In this document: positions 1 to 8,037 of the stretch, piece by piece
Numbering within the stretch: the first letter of the stretch is position 1
Layout of the letters: every line of letters starts with the position of its first letter
DNA from: Clostridia bacterium
GTDB lineage: Bacteria > Bacillota > Clostridia > Oscillospirales > Acutalibacteraceae
Reading direction: 5' to 3'
Assembly: GCA_017432485.1 (NCBI GenBank)
Contig: JAFRJB010000017.1
Coordinates: forward strand, 1 to 53,963
DNA length: 53,963 bases
Made by a program: the position numbers and the translations under genes
Notes under the pieces: generated by a model
What the model was told of the DNA's origin: nothing
What the model saw: the letters and a program-made list of their open reading frames with translations, nothing else
The model's database searches: none

Positions 1-126
1 GTTAGCCCTCAAATCGCATCTTTTTCGCCATAATTGCATTAAAATAGCCACTTAGGCGTCAGCCTTAAGTGGCTATTTTGCTTTATTCTGACAAAAAATC
101 TGCCGATTTTAGGGTGCGCAGCAGTT
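1..126 (+). repeat. Structured dispersed repeat, copy L (left part; 5' end off window)
   Basis: A non-coding block that shares a core with three other places in this window. The core has TCTTTTT at 19-25, then an ATTAAAAT box, a hairpin (41-54 with 66-79) capped by GGC-GTCA-GCC, then an AT-rich tail. An enclosing stem pairs 6-16 (CCCTCAAATCG) with 104-114 (CGATTTTAGGG), with one mismatch. The same hairpin cap and tail order occur in the copy at the right edge of the window. The 5' end is off the window. The 3' part may resume after the copy at 127-414 and end at AGGCACTCACCT (531-542). I do not recognise a named RNA family. The hairpin could also act as a terminator for something to the left. 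Confidence 0.55.
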
Positions 127-414
127 ATAGCCGACAAGAGCCAAACGCAAATAGGTTTTGGTTACCTCTTTTTCCCAAATGCATCGTTAAAACGCCTCGC
201 AATGCAGGTGCATTCTTTCGTTGTTTTGCCTTGCCTTTGTAAAAAATAGGTTAGCCCGACGGGAGCCGAACCCGAACAGCCTCTCGCGTAGAAATTTTTG
301 TGATTATTTGTGCGATTTTGAAGAAGTTTGGCTAGCGCCAAACAATGAAAAATCGGATAAATTAGCCAAAAAGGGCAAGCGAGAGGCTGTTTGTGATTGA
401 CTCTTGTCGGCTAT
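127..414 (+). repeat. Structured dispersed repeat, copy E1 (288 bp)
   Basis: The block is bounded by a perfect 14-bp terminal stem, ATAGCCGACAAGAG (127-140) with CTCTTGTCGGCTAT (401-414). Inside, GGTTTTGGTT (154-163) pairs with AGCCGAACC (264-272). That stem encloses TCTTTTT (167-173), GTTAAAAC (186-193) and a small hairpin. A 3' domain (275-391) has ends AACAGCCTCTCGC and GCGAGAGGCTGTT, with a central palindrome TTTGGCTAGCGCCAAA. The 3' domain and the left box are clearly homologous to 13108-13376 in the opposite orientation, but the outermost stem has a different, still complementary sequence. No protein is convincing in it. It could be a structured RNA gene, a non-autonomous mobile element, or both. 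Confidence 0.7.
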
Positions 415-415
415 G

Positions 416-542
416 CTAAGTAGTTTTATTCGAATAAGGGAGATAATTTTTCTTGCATACTTGCCGTATTCAAGAGGAATTATATCACTTAGGCGGATGA
501 AAAAACAACGCAAAAACCAAACTTCGTTACAGGCACTCACCT
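416..542. other. Intergenic region, possible displaced 3' part of copy L
   Basis: No convincing gene was found here. CTAAGT (416-421) and ACTTAG (487-492) could close an imperfect hairpin. AGGCACTCACCT (531-542) contains the exact 11-base reverse complement of the sequence that starts the right-edge repeat (53667-53677). If that match marks the end of copy L, then copy E1 lies inside L. This reading is tentative. Confidence 0.3.
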
Positions 543-582
543 TGCCTTTATGATGTGCTGCAAAGCGGCACCACTACAACTC

Positions 583-641
583 AACATTCAAAATTCAACA
601 TTCAACATTATAATGCTAAGTAATGCTTTGCCACCTCTAAC
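583..641. repeat. ATTCAACATTC tract plus small palindrome
   Basis: A short tract of repeated ATTCAAC/ATTCAAA units is followed by AATGCTAAGTAATGCTTTGCCACC. The second part resembles the palindromes at 3829-3845 and 18786-18802, each of which also lies near an ATTCCGAATTCC-type tract. It overlaps the 3' end of the gene at 637-1218. It looks like a minor REP-like intergenic repeat. Confidence 0.4.
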
Positions 642-1218
642 CCCGCATGATTTCGACTTCCTCATTGCGCATTTGCAGTTCTATATACTCCCTCTCGCTG
701 CCTTGGGTCAGCTCGATGCAGAGGTTCCCGCTTTGGAAGCGGCAGCCGCTTTGCGCGCCGCCGTTAACTTCGACATAGGGGGTCTCCCACTCGCTTGCAG
801 GTGCACCATACTCTGCTATGAGTGCCTCGCGGCACTGTTCGAAACTAAGTTCTTTGGAGTTGACAAAGACCGTATCGGCAACCTGCTCGTCCCCCACTGC
901 TTCGCCGGCAAAATACACCCAACCGTAGGCGGTTTTGCCGAAAAGGACAGTATCAAACGGCAGCACCTGCCAACCGCCTTTAACTGTAAAGTACTTTTCA
1001 TTTACACCGGTTTGAGAAGGTGTTTTGCCTAAAAAATCGGCAATTTCAAACGCATCACCGAAGCGGTAATAATCTCCCGGATCTGCGGGGCTTACGGGCA
1101 GCTGCTCTGCCGTTTTTTTACCGGTGCGGCGACCTTTAAAGTAGAGCACCAAAAAAGTAATACCGATGGCTAAAAACAGACCGATAAAGAGAATAAAGAA
1201 AATATTCCAATTACTCAC
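637..1218 (-). CDS. Hypothetical single-pass membrane protein
   Basis: 193 residues starting with GTG, preceded on the minus strand by AGGGGGG about nine bases upstream. Residues about 6-27 form one hydrophobic segment followed by a Lys/Arg-rich stretch (KGRRTGKK), so the protein is probably N-terminally anchored with the rest in the cytoplasm. The remainder is mixed alpha/beta with no motif I recognise. It is transcribed on the same strand as the ferredoxin/FrhB-like gene upstream (1317-2501), but a strong hairpin lies between them, so it may be a separate unit. Function unknown. Confidence 0.6.
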   Translation of the reverse strand: MSNWNIFFILFIGLFLAIGITFLVLYFKGRRTGKKTAEQLPVSPADPGDYYRFGDAFEIADFLGKTPSQTGVNEKYFTVKGGWQVLPFDTVLFGKTAYGWVYFAGEAVGDEQVADTVFVNSKELSFEQCREALIAEYGAPASEWETPYVEVNGGAQSGCRFQSGNLCIELTQGSEREYIELQMRNEEVEIMRG

Positions 1219-1281
1219 AAAAGATACCCCCCTCTCTCTATTCTGTTATCACTATAACAAAGATTGCAATAAATTGCAACA

Positions 1282-1312
1282 AATAAGGATTTGGCAGCGC
1301 CAAATCCTTATT
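1282..1312 (-). terminator. Hairpin terminator after the FrhB-like gene
   Basis: A perfect 14-bp stem, AATAAGGATTTGGC with GCCAAATCCTTATT, has a three-base loop. It lies five bases downstream of the stop codon at 1317, and the minus-strand transcript runs on into a T-rich stretch. Confidence 0.7.
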
Positions 1313-1316
1313 GTCA

Positions 1317-2501
1317 TTATCTGAGTTCATTCAGTCTTCTCTTCACCTTTGCCGGAATCATATCCTTTGCCATTCTGACCATGTGGTCTTTGGTGTGCTG
1401 CTTATAGCCGCGACAAAATGCCGTATAGCCATCTTTCAGGTAGCCGTTTAACAGTGTTTCGTGCTCAGGCAGCGGCACACTCGGGCTTGTCAATTGCTTG
1501 TTTCTCTTGCGCACACTTTGTAAATCAGACGGTGCCAGAGCAATTGCCGGCGCTATCTCTTTAAGCCACTGCTTGCCTTTCGGGCTGTTGACCAACACGC
1601 AGGAAATGCCTTCCTCCGGGTCAGCGCCGTCAAGCTTTGCCGCCAGCGCCAACCGCACGCCCCAATAGTCGCCGAGGGTGATATCTCCCTGCCTGTTTTC
1701 GGTCGGAAAGCGGCAGTTATAACAACTTTCGCGATACACTTCCCCTTTAAGGAAGTAGAAATAGTAGGGCGAGGTGCCGGCTGTATACTTAATTTTACTA
1801 TCACCGGTCATCAAAGAACCCTTTACACCCCAGCCGCGGGATTTGTCACGGAATTTAATATCGCACAAAGCCCCGTATTGGTCGCCTGCCACAAATTTCA
1901 AGTCATCCCGCAACATCTTCATGCTCGGCACCCCGTGGCAAACAAGGTCAATGGTGAGCAGTTTTTCCTCCTCTTTACCGAGAAACGCTTTGAGCCCCGC
2001 AATTTGGCAGGGTGTACCGCAGTAGCACACATAGCGCCCGGCAGCGAGCAATTTTTTGACTTGCAAAAACGCATCCCCGGTGGCGCTTTGCACATATTTG
2101 GAGCCGCGCAGTTTTGCAAGGTCTGCTTTGTTCTCCACACAGATGTGCGCAAGGCTCATATCTTTAGTCCACGCCGCGCCGAAAACAGCACCGCCTTTAT
2201 CTAAGACTGCAGCCGCCAGCGCACTGAAAATGCCGCCGGAAGAAGAGTTTTTTAACACTGCTTTATCTTTTATGACTGCAGCATATACCGCAGGCTTTTC
2301 ACCGGCGCCTGCGCCGGGTTTGGTGAACACACAGCTCTCGATACACCTGCCGCACTCCACACACTTTTCTTCATCGACCATAGGGAAAATAAAGCCTGCC
2401 GCATCCTCTTGCATGGTAATCGCGCCGCGCGCGCAGCTGTTGGCGCAGGCACCGCAGCCGCAGCAATCTGCCGGTCGGTCAATTTTGATGTTTTTTTTCA
2501 T
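1317..2501 (-). CDS. Coenzyme F420 hydrogenase/dehydrogenase beta-subunit (FrhB/FdhB) family protein
   Basis: 394 residues from the ATG at 2501. This start is preferred over 2516 because GAGAGAGGGA lies just upstream of it and inside the longer frame. An N-terminal two-cluster ferredoxin domain carries CxxCxxCxxxC (Cys13, 16, 19, 23) and a second set near residues 47-57 (CVECGRCIESC). It is followed by FrhB/FdhB N- and C-type domains with more conserved cysteines (CYCGTPCQ, CYNCRFP). Family members move electrons between ferredoxin and flavin. In polysaccharide loci they are often found with pyruvyltransferases, as here (10570-11643), where the substrate is unknown. It is divergent from the glycosyltransferase at 2677. 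Confidence 0.85.
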   Translation of the reverse strand: MKKNIKIDRPADCCGCGACANSCARGAITMQEDAAGFIFPMVDEEKCVECGRCIESCVFTKPGAGAGEKPAVYAAVIKDKAVLKNSSSGGIFSALAAAVLDKGGAVFGAAWTKDMSLAHICVENKADLAKLRGSKYVQSATGDAFLQVKKLLAAGRYVCYCGTPCQIAGLKAFLGKEEEKLLTIDLVCHGVPSMKMLRDDLKFVAGDQYGALCDIKFRDKSRGWGVKGSLMTGDSKIKYTAGTSPYYFYFLKGEVYRESCYNCRFPTENRQGDITLGDYWGVRLALAAKLDGADPEEGISCVLVNSPKGKQWLKEIAPAIALAPSDLQSVRKRNKQLTSPSVPLPEHETLLNGYLKDGYTAFCRGYKQHTKDHMVRMAKDMIPAKVKRRLNELR

Positions 2502-2553
2502 AATTCCCTCTCTCATTTATGTGATTTTTACCCAATTTTTAATCGGATTTTTA

Positions 2554-2582
2554 TTGATTATTACTTATATATATGATATAAT
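2554..2582 (+). promoter_or_regulatory. Sigma-A type promoter of the polysaccharide locus (left part)
   Basis: TTGATT (2554-2559), a 17-base spacer and TATAAT (2577-2582). It points to the glycosyltransferase gene starting at 2677 and leaves a leader of about 90 bases. The region between the divergent genes is AT-rich. Confidence 0.65.
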
Positions 2583-2676
2583 ATTATGTTGTTCGACAAA
2601 TTACAGTTATTTTATATTAATAAGTTTTCTTATGAAAGGGTGCTTCCCGCCGATGTGAAGCGCATAGGTTTACAGT

Positions 2677-3807
2677 ATGAAAATAGCAATGCTCGGTCAA
2701 AAACGCATCCCTACCCGCAGCGGCGGTGTGGAAGTCGTGGTAGAAGAACTCTCTAAGCGCATGGCGCAAAAGGGTCACGAAGTGGTGGTCTACAACCGCT
2801 ACTGCGGTGAAGAAAAACTCAAGCAGTGCGGCAAAGTCAAAGTGGTTGAAGTGCGCACCTTCCGCCACTCGGCACTCAATGCGATGGTCTACTCGCTGTT
2901 TGCGACACTGCGCATCGCTTTTAAGCACTACGATGTCGTGCATTACCACGCCGAAGGCCCCTGCGCGATGATACCGCTTGCCAAGCTCTTCGGCAAGAAA
3001 GTGGTTGCCACCATCCACGGCTTAGACTGGCAACGCGATAAATGGGGCGGCTTTGCTTCCAAATACATTTTCTTTGGTGAAAAGATGGCGGCAAAACACG
3101 CCGACAAAGTCATTGTGCTTTCGCAAAATGTTAAAAACTATTTCAAAGAAACCTACGGCTGCGATGCCGTATTTGTTCCCAACGGTATTAATCCCGTTAC
3201 GCCCGAAGCGGCAGATATCATTCGCGAAAAGTTCGGGTTGGAAAAAGACAGTTACATTCTGTTCTTGGCGCGCATCACACCGGAAAAAGGGCTCGATTAC
3301 CTGCTTGATGCTTATAAGGGTCTGCAGACCGATAAGAAATTGGTCATTGCCGGCAGTATCGACCCGCAAACCGATTACATCCGCTCTGTTTTAGAGAAGG
3401 CAAAGAGCTGCGAGAACGTTATCTTTACCGATTTTGTCAGCGGCAAAACGCTTGCCGAACTGTTTTCCAACTGCTTTGTGTATGTGCTCCCGAGCGATAT
3501 TGAGGGCATGCCTATGACCTTGCTCGAAGCGGTCGGCTACAATGCGCGCACGGTTGTCAGCAACATTGAAGAAAACACCGCCTGCCTTGACGGTTACGGC
3601 AATACCTTTACCCACGGTGATGCTGCTTCTTTAAAAGAAGTTCTCACGCACTGCCTGCAAAACGAGGCACTCAAAGACTGCGACTTTAAAGCGGATTGCA
3701 CCGCCGCACAAGTGCAGCAAAAGCGCGAAGAATTAATCGCAAAATATGATTGGGATAATATCACCGACCAAACGATTGATATTTACCAATCCGTAAAAAA
3801 GAAATAA
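2677..3807 (+). CDS. GT4-family glycosyltransferase
   Basis: 376 residues with a GT-B fold. The N-terminal half begins MKIAMLGQKRIPTRSGGVE, with the GQK-IP-xxGG loop of rhamnosyl/galactosyl-type GT4 enzymes. The C-terminal half has the nucleotide-sugar-binding EGMPMTLLE motif (E-x7-E) near residues 270-280. It probably adds a sugar to the lipid-linked repeat unit at the cytoplasmic face; donor and acceptor cannot be read from the sequence. It is first in the plus-strand run and is followed by the flippase gene after a 141-base gap holding small repeats. Confidence 0.88.
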   Translation: MKIAMLGQKRIPTRSGGVEVVVEELSKRMAQKGHEVVVYNRYCGEEKLKQCGKVKVVEVRTFRHSALNAMVYSLFATLRIAFKHYDVVHYHAEGPCAMIPLAKLFGKKVVATIHGLDWQRDKWGGFASKYIFFGEKMAAKHADKVIVLSQNVKNYFKETYGCDAVFVPNGINPVTPEAADIIREKFGLEKDSYILFLARITPEKGLDYLLDAYKGLQTDKKLVIAGSIDPQTDYIRSVLEKAKSCENVIFTDFVSGKTLAELFSNCFVYVLPSDIEGMPMTLLEAVGYNARTVVSNIEENTACLDGYGNTFTHGDAASLKEVLTHCLQNEALKDCDFKADCTAAQVQQKREELIAKYDWDNITDQTIDIYQSVKKK

Positions 3808-3828
3808 TAATCACTTTTAAATTTAATT

Positions 3829-3934
3829 GCAAGGCTCTGCCTTGCCACAATTAATTATGCATTCCGGATGATAAAAATCGGGTGCGGGTGTCCCGCCCGC
3901 TAATTCCGAATTCCTCATTCCGCATTCCGCATTA
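3829..3934. repeat. REP-like palindrome and ATTCCGAATTCC tract
   Basis: GCAAGGCTCTGCCTTGC (3829-3845) is a small palindrome. Further along, about 3900-3934 is a tract of ATTCCGAATTCC/CATTCCGCATT units. The same combination occurs at 18786-18865 and, more weakly, at 583-641. It fills most of the gap between the glycosyltransferase and the flippase gene. Confidence 0.5.
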
Positions 3935-3948
3935 TCATAAGAGGTCTT

Positions 3949-5541
3949 ATGGCAAAAAAAGCAACCAGAACACAACATGCACGGCGCAACATCATCACGT
4001 CCGTAATTAACAAGTTGGTCATTATGCTTACCAACTTCATTCTGCGCACCGTTTTGATCAAATTTTTAGGGCAGGAGTATCTCGGGCTGGACAGTCTGTT
4101 TGTCTCCATTCTGCAAATACTCTCGCTCACAGAGTTGGGTATCAGCTCCGCAATGGTTTACAGTATGTATAAACCGCTTGCCGAAGGCGATACGCCGGCT
4201 GTTTGCGCGCTGCTCAAATTATACCGCACGGTCTACCGCTGGATTGCGCTGGCAATGACAGTTATCGGCTTGGCAATCACACCGTTTTTACCGCTGATTG
4301 TCAAAAAGGATATGCCGGAGGGAATGAACCTTTACCTGCTGTACTTCATCAACCTCGCCAATACGGTGCTCTCCTATGTGCTGTTCGCTTACCGCTCTTC
4401 CCTGTTTACGGCAGACCAGCGCTACTCGGTCAATAATAATCTCTATTCGATTTTCAAAATCGGCGGCACCGTGTTACAAGTGCTCGTGCTGGTTTTACTG
4501 CGCAACCAATTCAGCTATTACTTATATTCGCTCATACTGCCGCTGACAACGGTGCTCAAAAACCTGGCGCTGTACTTCCTCTCCAACAAGATGTACCCGC
4601 AGTACAAATGCGAAGGTACCGTGCCCAAAGAAGAAATCAACAGCATCAAAAAGCGCTGCGCGGGCATGTTTTTACACAAGTTAAGTTTTGTGTTCCGCAA
4701 TTCGTTTGACTCGATTGTCATTTCGGCGTTTTTAGGTTTGGCAATCCTCGGGCAGTATAACACCTATTACTACATCATCAACGCCATCTCCGGCATTATG
4801 ATATTGGTTTCCAACAGCGTAACCGCCTCGGTGGGCAATTCCATCGTGGTGGAATCCAAAGCCAAAAACTATGCCGATTTCAATAAATTGCAATTACTCT
4901 ATATGTGGTTGACCTCGTGGCTGACAGTCTGCCTGGTCGCCTGCACCCAGCCGTTCATCAAGCTGTGGGTGGGCGAAAAGATGATGTTCAGCGATGCGGT
5001 GATGATTGTGTTCTGCATTTACTTCTTCACCACGCATTTCAGCCGCGTGTGCCACCTGTACCGCCAGGCAGCGGGCTTGTGGTGGCAGGACCGTTACCGC
5101 CCGATTGTGGAAACCGTTGTCAACCTGGGTTTGAATATTCTACTGGTGAAATATCTCGGCGTAATCGGTGTAATGCTTTCCACTATTTTCTGTATTGTGG
5201 GCATCGAATGCACCTGGGGCACCGCGATACTCTTCCGCCACTACTTTACGGAGCAGAAGCAGTCGCGCTATATGCTCCGGCTTCTGTGGGCTTGTGTTCT
5301 CACCGCGATTTCCGGCGGTCTGACTTACTTCATCTGCCACAAAATCAGTCTCACGGGAATTCCGGCGCTGATTGTTTACGGCATTATCGGTTCGGTTATT
5401 TCCATTCCCGTTTTCGGTGTCGGCAGCATCTTCCTGCCGGAGTTTCGACCGGCAGTGGCGTTTGCCTTCAAGATTGTCGGCATGAAAAAAATTATGGCGA
5501 AAATCGAGAAACCCGCCGCAGTTCCCGCCGAAAAAGATTAG
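3949..5541 (+). CDS. Wzx-like oligosaccharide flippase (MOP superfamily)
   Basis: 530 residues with about 12-14 hydrophobic segments and a basic N-terminus (KKATRTQHARRN). The opening helices resemble polysaccharide export proteins of the MOP (MATE-like) superfamily: a long first helix, then LGQEYLGLDSLF near residues 40-50. It would flip undecaprenyl-linked repeat units across the membrane for the polymerase at 8038-9426. The start is supported by AGAGG a few bases upstream. Its 3' end overlaps the convergent gene at 5538 by four bases, and no terminator is visible between them. Hydrophobic pattern and context make this call firm; the substrate is unknown. Confidence 0.88.
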   Translation: MAKKATRTQHARRNIITSVINKLVIMLTNFILRTVLIKFLGQEYLGLDSLFVSILQILSLTELGISSAMVYSMYKPLAEGDTPAVCALLKLYRTVYRWIALAMTVIGLAITPFLPLIVKKDMPEGMNLYLLYFINLANTVLSYVLFAYRSSLFTADQRYSVNNNLYSIFKIGGTVLQVLVLVLLRNQFSYYLYSLILPLTTVLKNLALYFLSNKMYPQYKCEGTVPKEEINSIKKRCAGMFLHKLSFVFRNSFDSIVISAFLGLAILGQYNTYYYIINAISGIMILVSNSVTASVGNSIVVESKAKNYADFNKLQLLYMWLTSWLTVCLVACTQPFIKLWVGEKMMFSDAVMIVFCIYFFTTHFSRVCHLYRQAAGLWWQDRYRPIVETVVNLGLNILLVKYLGVIGVMLSTIFCIVGIECTWGTAILFRHYFTEQKQSRYMLRLLWACVLTAISGGLTYFICHKISLTGIPALIVYGIIGSVISIPVFGVGSIFLPEFRPAVAFAFKIVGMKKIMAKIEKPAAVPAEKD

Positions 5542-6710
5542 TCAAACAAGCGGCAAATCGCCTCGAAATTGCGCCGGCAGTTTTCGGTATCATTATACTT
5601 AAAGAATGTATTCATTCTCTCTAAGTACATCTCATCCGGCTGCAGGTTATTCTCGAGAAAACGGTGCAGGGTCTCGACCACATCTTCTTGCGTGGCGGCA
5701 ATAGGGCCGAAGCCGTCTCGCCCGTATTCAAAATAGCCCTGCTTATAATGCCCTTCGCGGAACTCCGCTTCATTGTATTGGTAATACACCAGGGGCTTGC
5801 GCATATAAGCATAATCAAAGAAAATGCTCGAGTAGTCGGTGATGAGCACATCGCTGTTGATGAGCAAATCCTGTACATCATTGTTTTTAAAATCGGCAAT
5901 TTTCACCCGCGCATTATTTGTCTCGAAGCAGTCCAAAAAGCGGTGCACTTCAAAGTGCGGGTAAAAGATTAATTCGTAGTCATATTTTTCCAACAGCCCC
6001 GCAAGTGCCTGACTGTTTAAAAAGCTGTTGTAGGTATTAAAGTAATCGCTTTGGGCAAATGTTTTTTTGTTGCAGGTGCGCAAAGCGGAGCGCCATGTGG
6101 GCATAAACAGCAGTTTGCGCGTCGGCTGCCCCGGCTTTTTGAGATTATCATAACGGCACAAGCCGGTTAACTGCACAATGCCGGGCTTATAGCCGAAATT
6201 CTTTTCCACATATTCAAACTCCGGCACTGCCGAGCAGACAAAGATATCAATATTGGTTTGCTCTGCGTGGCAAAACGGCAAATCATCTTTAATAATACCG
6301 TGCTGCAAAAAGATTTTCTTGGCGTGGTCGGGAAAGAGCTTGCCGAACTTGTGGAAAAAGAGAATGTCCGGCGAATAACCGTCAATATGTGTGCTCACGC
6401 GCACTTTGGCAAGCAAGTAGCACAGGTAGTGGCGAAAGCTGCCGTACTCGACCAAGTTGCCGAGCGAAGCAACCTTCTCCCTATCGGGCGAATCCCCCGA
6501 AATGATGTAAACGGCATTCAATTCCGGGTGCTCTCGGCGCAAATACTTAAAAAAGTGGTAGGCGTTATCGCGCGCATCCACACCGCGTTCGGAAACAATC
6601 CAAAGCTCTTTGTACTCCGGGCGGCGCTTGACAAAAAGGCTAACTACCACAGCGGCAAGTGTCACAATAATAACGCGTATATAAATGAATAATCGCTTAA
6701 GTTTATACAT
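5538..6710 (-). CDS. CDP-glycerol glycerophosphotransferase family protein (TagB/TagF-like)
   Basis: 390 residues from the ATG at 6710. GGAG lies seven bases upstream, inside the longer frame that begins at 6731, so the shorter start is preferred. An N-terminal hydrophobic helix (residues about 8-27) is followed by a GT-B-type domain. Family motifs include FLQHGIIKDDLPF and, near the C-terminus, LITDYSSIFFDYAYMRKPLV. Such enzymes transfer glycerol- or ribitol-phosphate from the CDP form to a glycan or teichoic acid acceptor, so the locus may make a phosphopolyol-decorated polymer. It is the only minus-strand gene within the polysaccharide run. Confidence 0.88.
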   Translation of the reverse strand: MYKLKRLFIYIRVIIVTLAAVVVSLFVKRRPEYKELWIVSERGVDARDNAYHFFKYLRREHPELNAVYIISGDSPDREKVASLGNLVEYGSFRHYLCYLLAKVRVSTHIDGYSPDILFFHKFGKLFPDHAKKIFLQHGIIKDDLPFCHAEQTNIDIFVCSAVPEFEYVEKNFGYKPGIVQLTGLCRYDNLKKPGQPTRKLLFMPTWRSALRTCNKKTFAQSDYFNTYNSFLNSQALAGLLEKYDYELIFYPHFEVHRFLDCFETNNARVKIADFKNNDVQDLLINSDVLITDYSSIFFDYAYMRKPLVYYQYNEAEFREGHYKQGYFEYGRDGFGPIAATQEDVVETLHRFLENNLQPDEMYLERMNTFFKYNDTENCRRNFEAICRLFD

Positions 6711-6843
6711 CTTTTTTCTCCGTTTTTTCAAGACTTAATGAAAAAATTATAGCGTAGCAAAAAGTGATTGTCAAGTTTTCTCACATGCCGTTGCGCCCTG
6801 CCGATAAGCGCGTTTTATTCCTTCATTAATTAATAATAAATTA

Positions 6844-6871
6844 TTGATTTTTTAATAGAATCTGTTATAAT
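6844..6871 (+). promoter_or_regulatory. Sigma-A type promoter before the GT2 gene
   Basis: TTGATT (6844-6849), a 16-base spacer and TATAAT (6866-6871), about 48 bases before the start at 6919. It probably drives the run 6919-13109. Confidence 0.65.
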
Positions 6872-6918
6872 GCTTAACGAAATTTTTAAAAATCGAAAAC
6901 AGAAAGCGAGTGCCCCTT

Positions 6919-8025
6919 ATGTCTATAAAACTGAGTATCGGCTCTGCCGTTTATAATATCGATGAACCCTTTTTGCGCGCCCATATTGAGGGCATTTTGC
7001 CGCAGCTGACAGAAGAAACGGAGCTGCTGCTCATTGACGACTGCTCTACCGACAACTCCGGTGCCGTGTGCCGGGAGTACGCCGAAAAAGACAGCCGCGT
7101 GCGCTACATCAACATGGGTGTCAACGGCGGGCTGAGCTGTGTGAGAAACCGCACCATCGAAGAAGCAAACGGTGAATGGATTTTCTTTGCAGATGCCGAC
7201 GACTTAGTCTCGAAGCACTTTATCGAAACCGCGTTGCAATTTTGTGAGGTGCAAGCGGATATCATTATTCTGGATCGCTTAAAGTTTACCCGGCAAATCG
7301 AGCCGCAAGAGCCTTGCGCGGTCAAAGACTTGGTGATGCTGCCCGCAGAAGCAGGGCGCGCACTGAGCGTTTCCTGCCTGTGCCTTGACCCGCGCTTGAG
7401 CGCGCCGCTCGGTTTATCGGCGCGCGCTTTTTACCACGCGGCGTGGGGCGCGCTGTACCGCAAAGTGTTCTTAACAGAAAACAAACTGCTCTTCCCGGCA
7501 GGGCAAAAGAAAGCACAAGACTCGGTTTTCAATACCGAAACTTACTTTTATGCGAAGCACATTGCGTACCTGCCCTATGTGATGTATTACTACCGCTGCA
7601 ACCCGAAGGGCATCACGCAGCGCTACAGTGCCAATTTGCCGGAAATTTTCGAGAAACTGCTACAGTTGCTGGACAATGACAGGCAAACGCTCTACCCAGA
7701 AGACAGCGATGTCATCGAGTGCTATGAAGGTAACCGCATTCTCTCTGTCGCGGTAGACAATATGCGCTTAAACATTTTTCATAAAGACAATCCAAAACCG
7801 CGTGAACAGCGCAAAAAGGAATTCTTGGAGTTTATTGAACAAGAGCCCTACAAAAGCGCGATTGCGCGCTTTAACCCCGCAAAAAGCGGCAGATGGGAGT
7901 GGCACTTGCCGGTCAAGCTGATGCAAAAAAAGCGCTTCGGTCTGCTTGACCTGTTTGTGGGTAACCCCACCGCGTTTCGCGTACTGTGCGGCGCCGACAA
8001 GCGGGTGGCAAAACTGTTCAAATAA
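6919..8025 (+). CDS. GT2-family glycosyltransferase
   Basis: 368 residues from the ATG at 6919; an in-frame GTG at 6910 is the alternative. A GT-A domain occupies about residues 1-230. It has the N-terminal SIGSAVYNIDEPFL strand, IDDCSTDNS (nucleotide-binding DD) and the metal-binding FADADDL (DxD). The C-terminal ~140 residues are helical. It probably transfers a sugar to the lipid-linked repeat unit; linkage and donor are unknown. It is the first gene after a good promoter and is followed 12 bases later by the polymerase gene. Confidence 0.88.
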   Translation: MSIKLSIGSAVYNIDEPFLRAHIEGILPQLTEETELLLIDDCSTDNSGAVCREYAEKDSRVRYINMGVNGGLSCVRNRTIEEANGEWIFFADADDLVSKHFIETALQFCEVQADIIILDRLKFTRQIEPQEPCAVKDLVMLPAEAGRALSVSCLCLDPRLSAPLGLSARAFYHAAWGALYRKVFLTENKLLFPAGQKKAQDSVFNTETYFYAKHIAYLPYVMYYYRCNPKGITQRYSANLPEIFEKLLQLLDNDRQTLYPEDSDVIECYEGNRILSVAVDNMRLNIFHKDNPKPREQRKKEFLEFIEQEPYKSAIARFNPAKSGRWEWHLPVKLMQKKRFGLLDLFVGNPTAFRVLCGADKRVAKLFK

Positions 8026-8037
8026 GCAGGAGAGTGT

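Noticed and set aside
41..79. Left-edge hairpin as an integron attC site
   Set aside because: The loop motif GGCGTCAGCC also occurs in the right-edge repeat within the same larger core, and there are no cassette-like genes or integrase nearby.
127..414. Copy E1 as an ordinary insertion sequence
   Set aside because: There is no transposase frame, and the terminal inverted repeats are not conserved between copies E1 and E2 although their interiors are.
304..540. Minus-strand 78-codon frame across copies E1 and L
   Set aside because: It crosses the structured repeat and its boundary, has no family resemblance and no ribosome site.
550..1032. Plus-strand open frame of 160 codons opposite the hypothetical gene at 637-1218
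   Set aside because: No ribosome site. It lies antisense to a frame with a better start and a plausible membrane helix, and its first part runs through a repeat tract.
2635..2658. Short leader peptide before the first glycosyltransferase
   Set aside because: An eight-codon frame exists, but there is no ribosome site and no regulatory hairpin around it.
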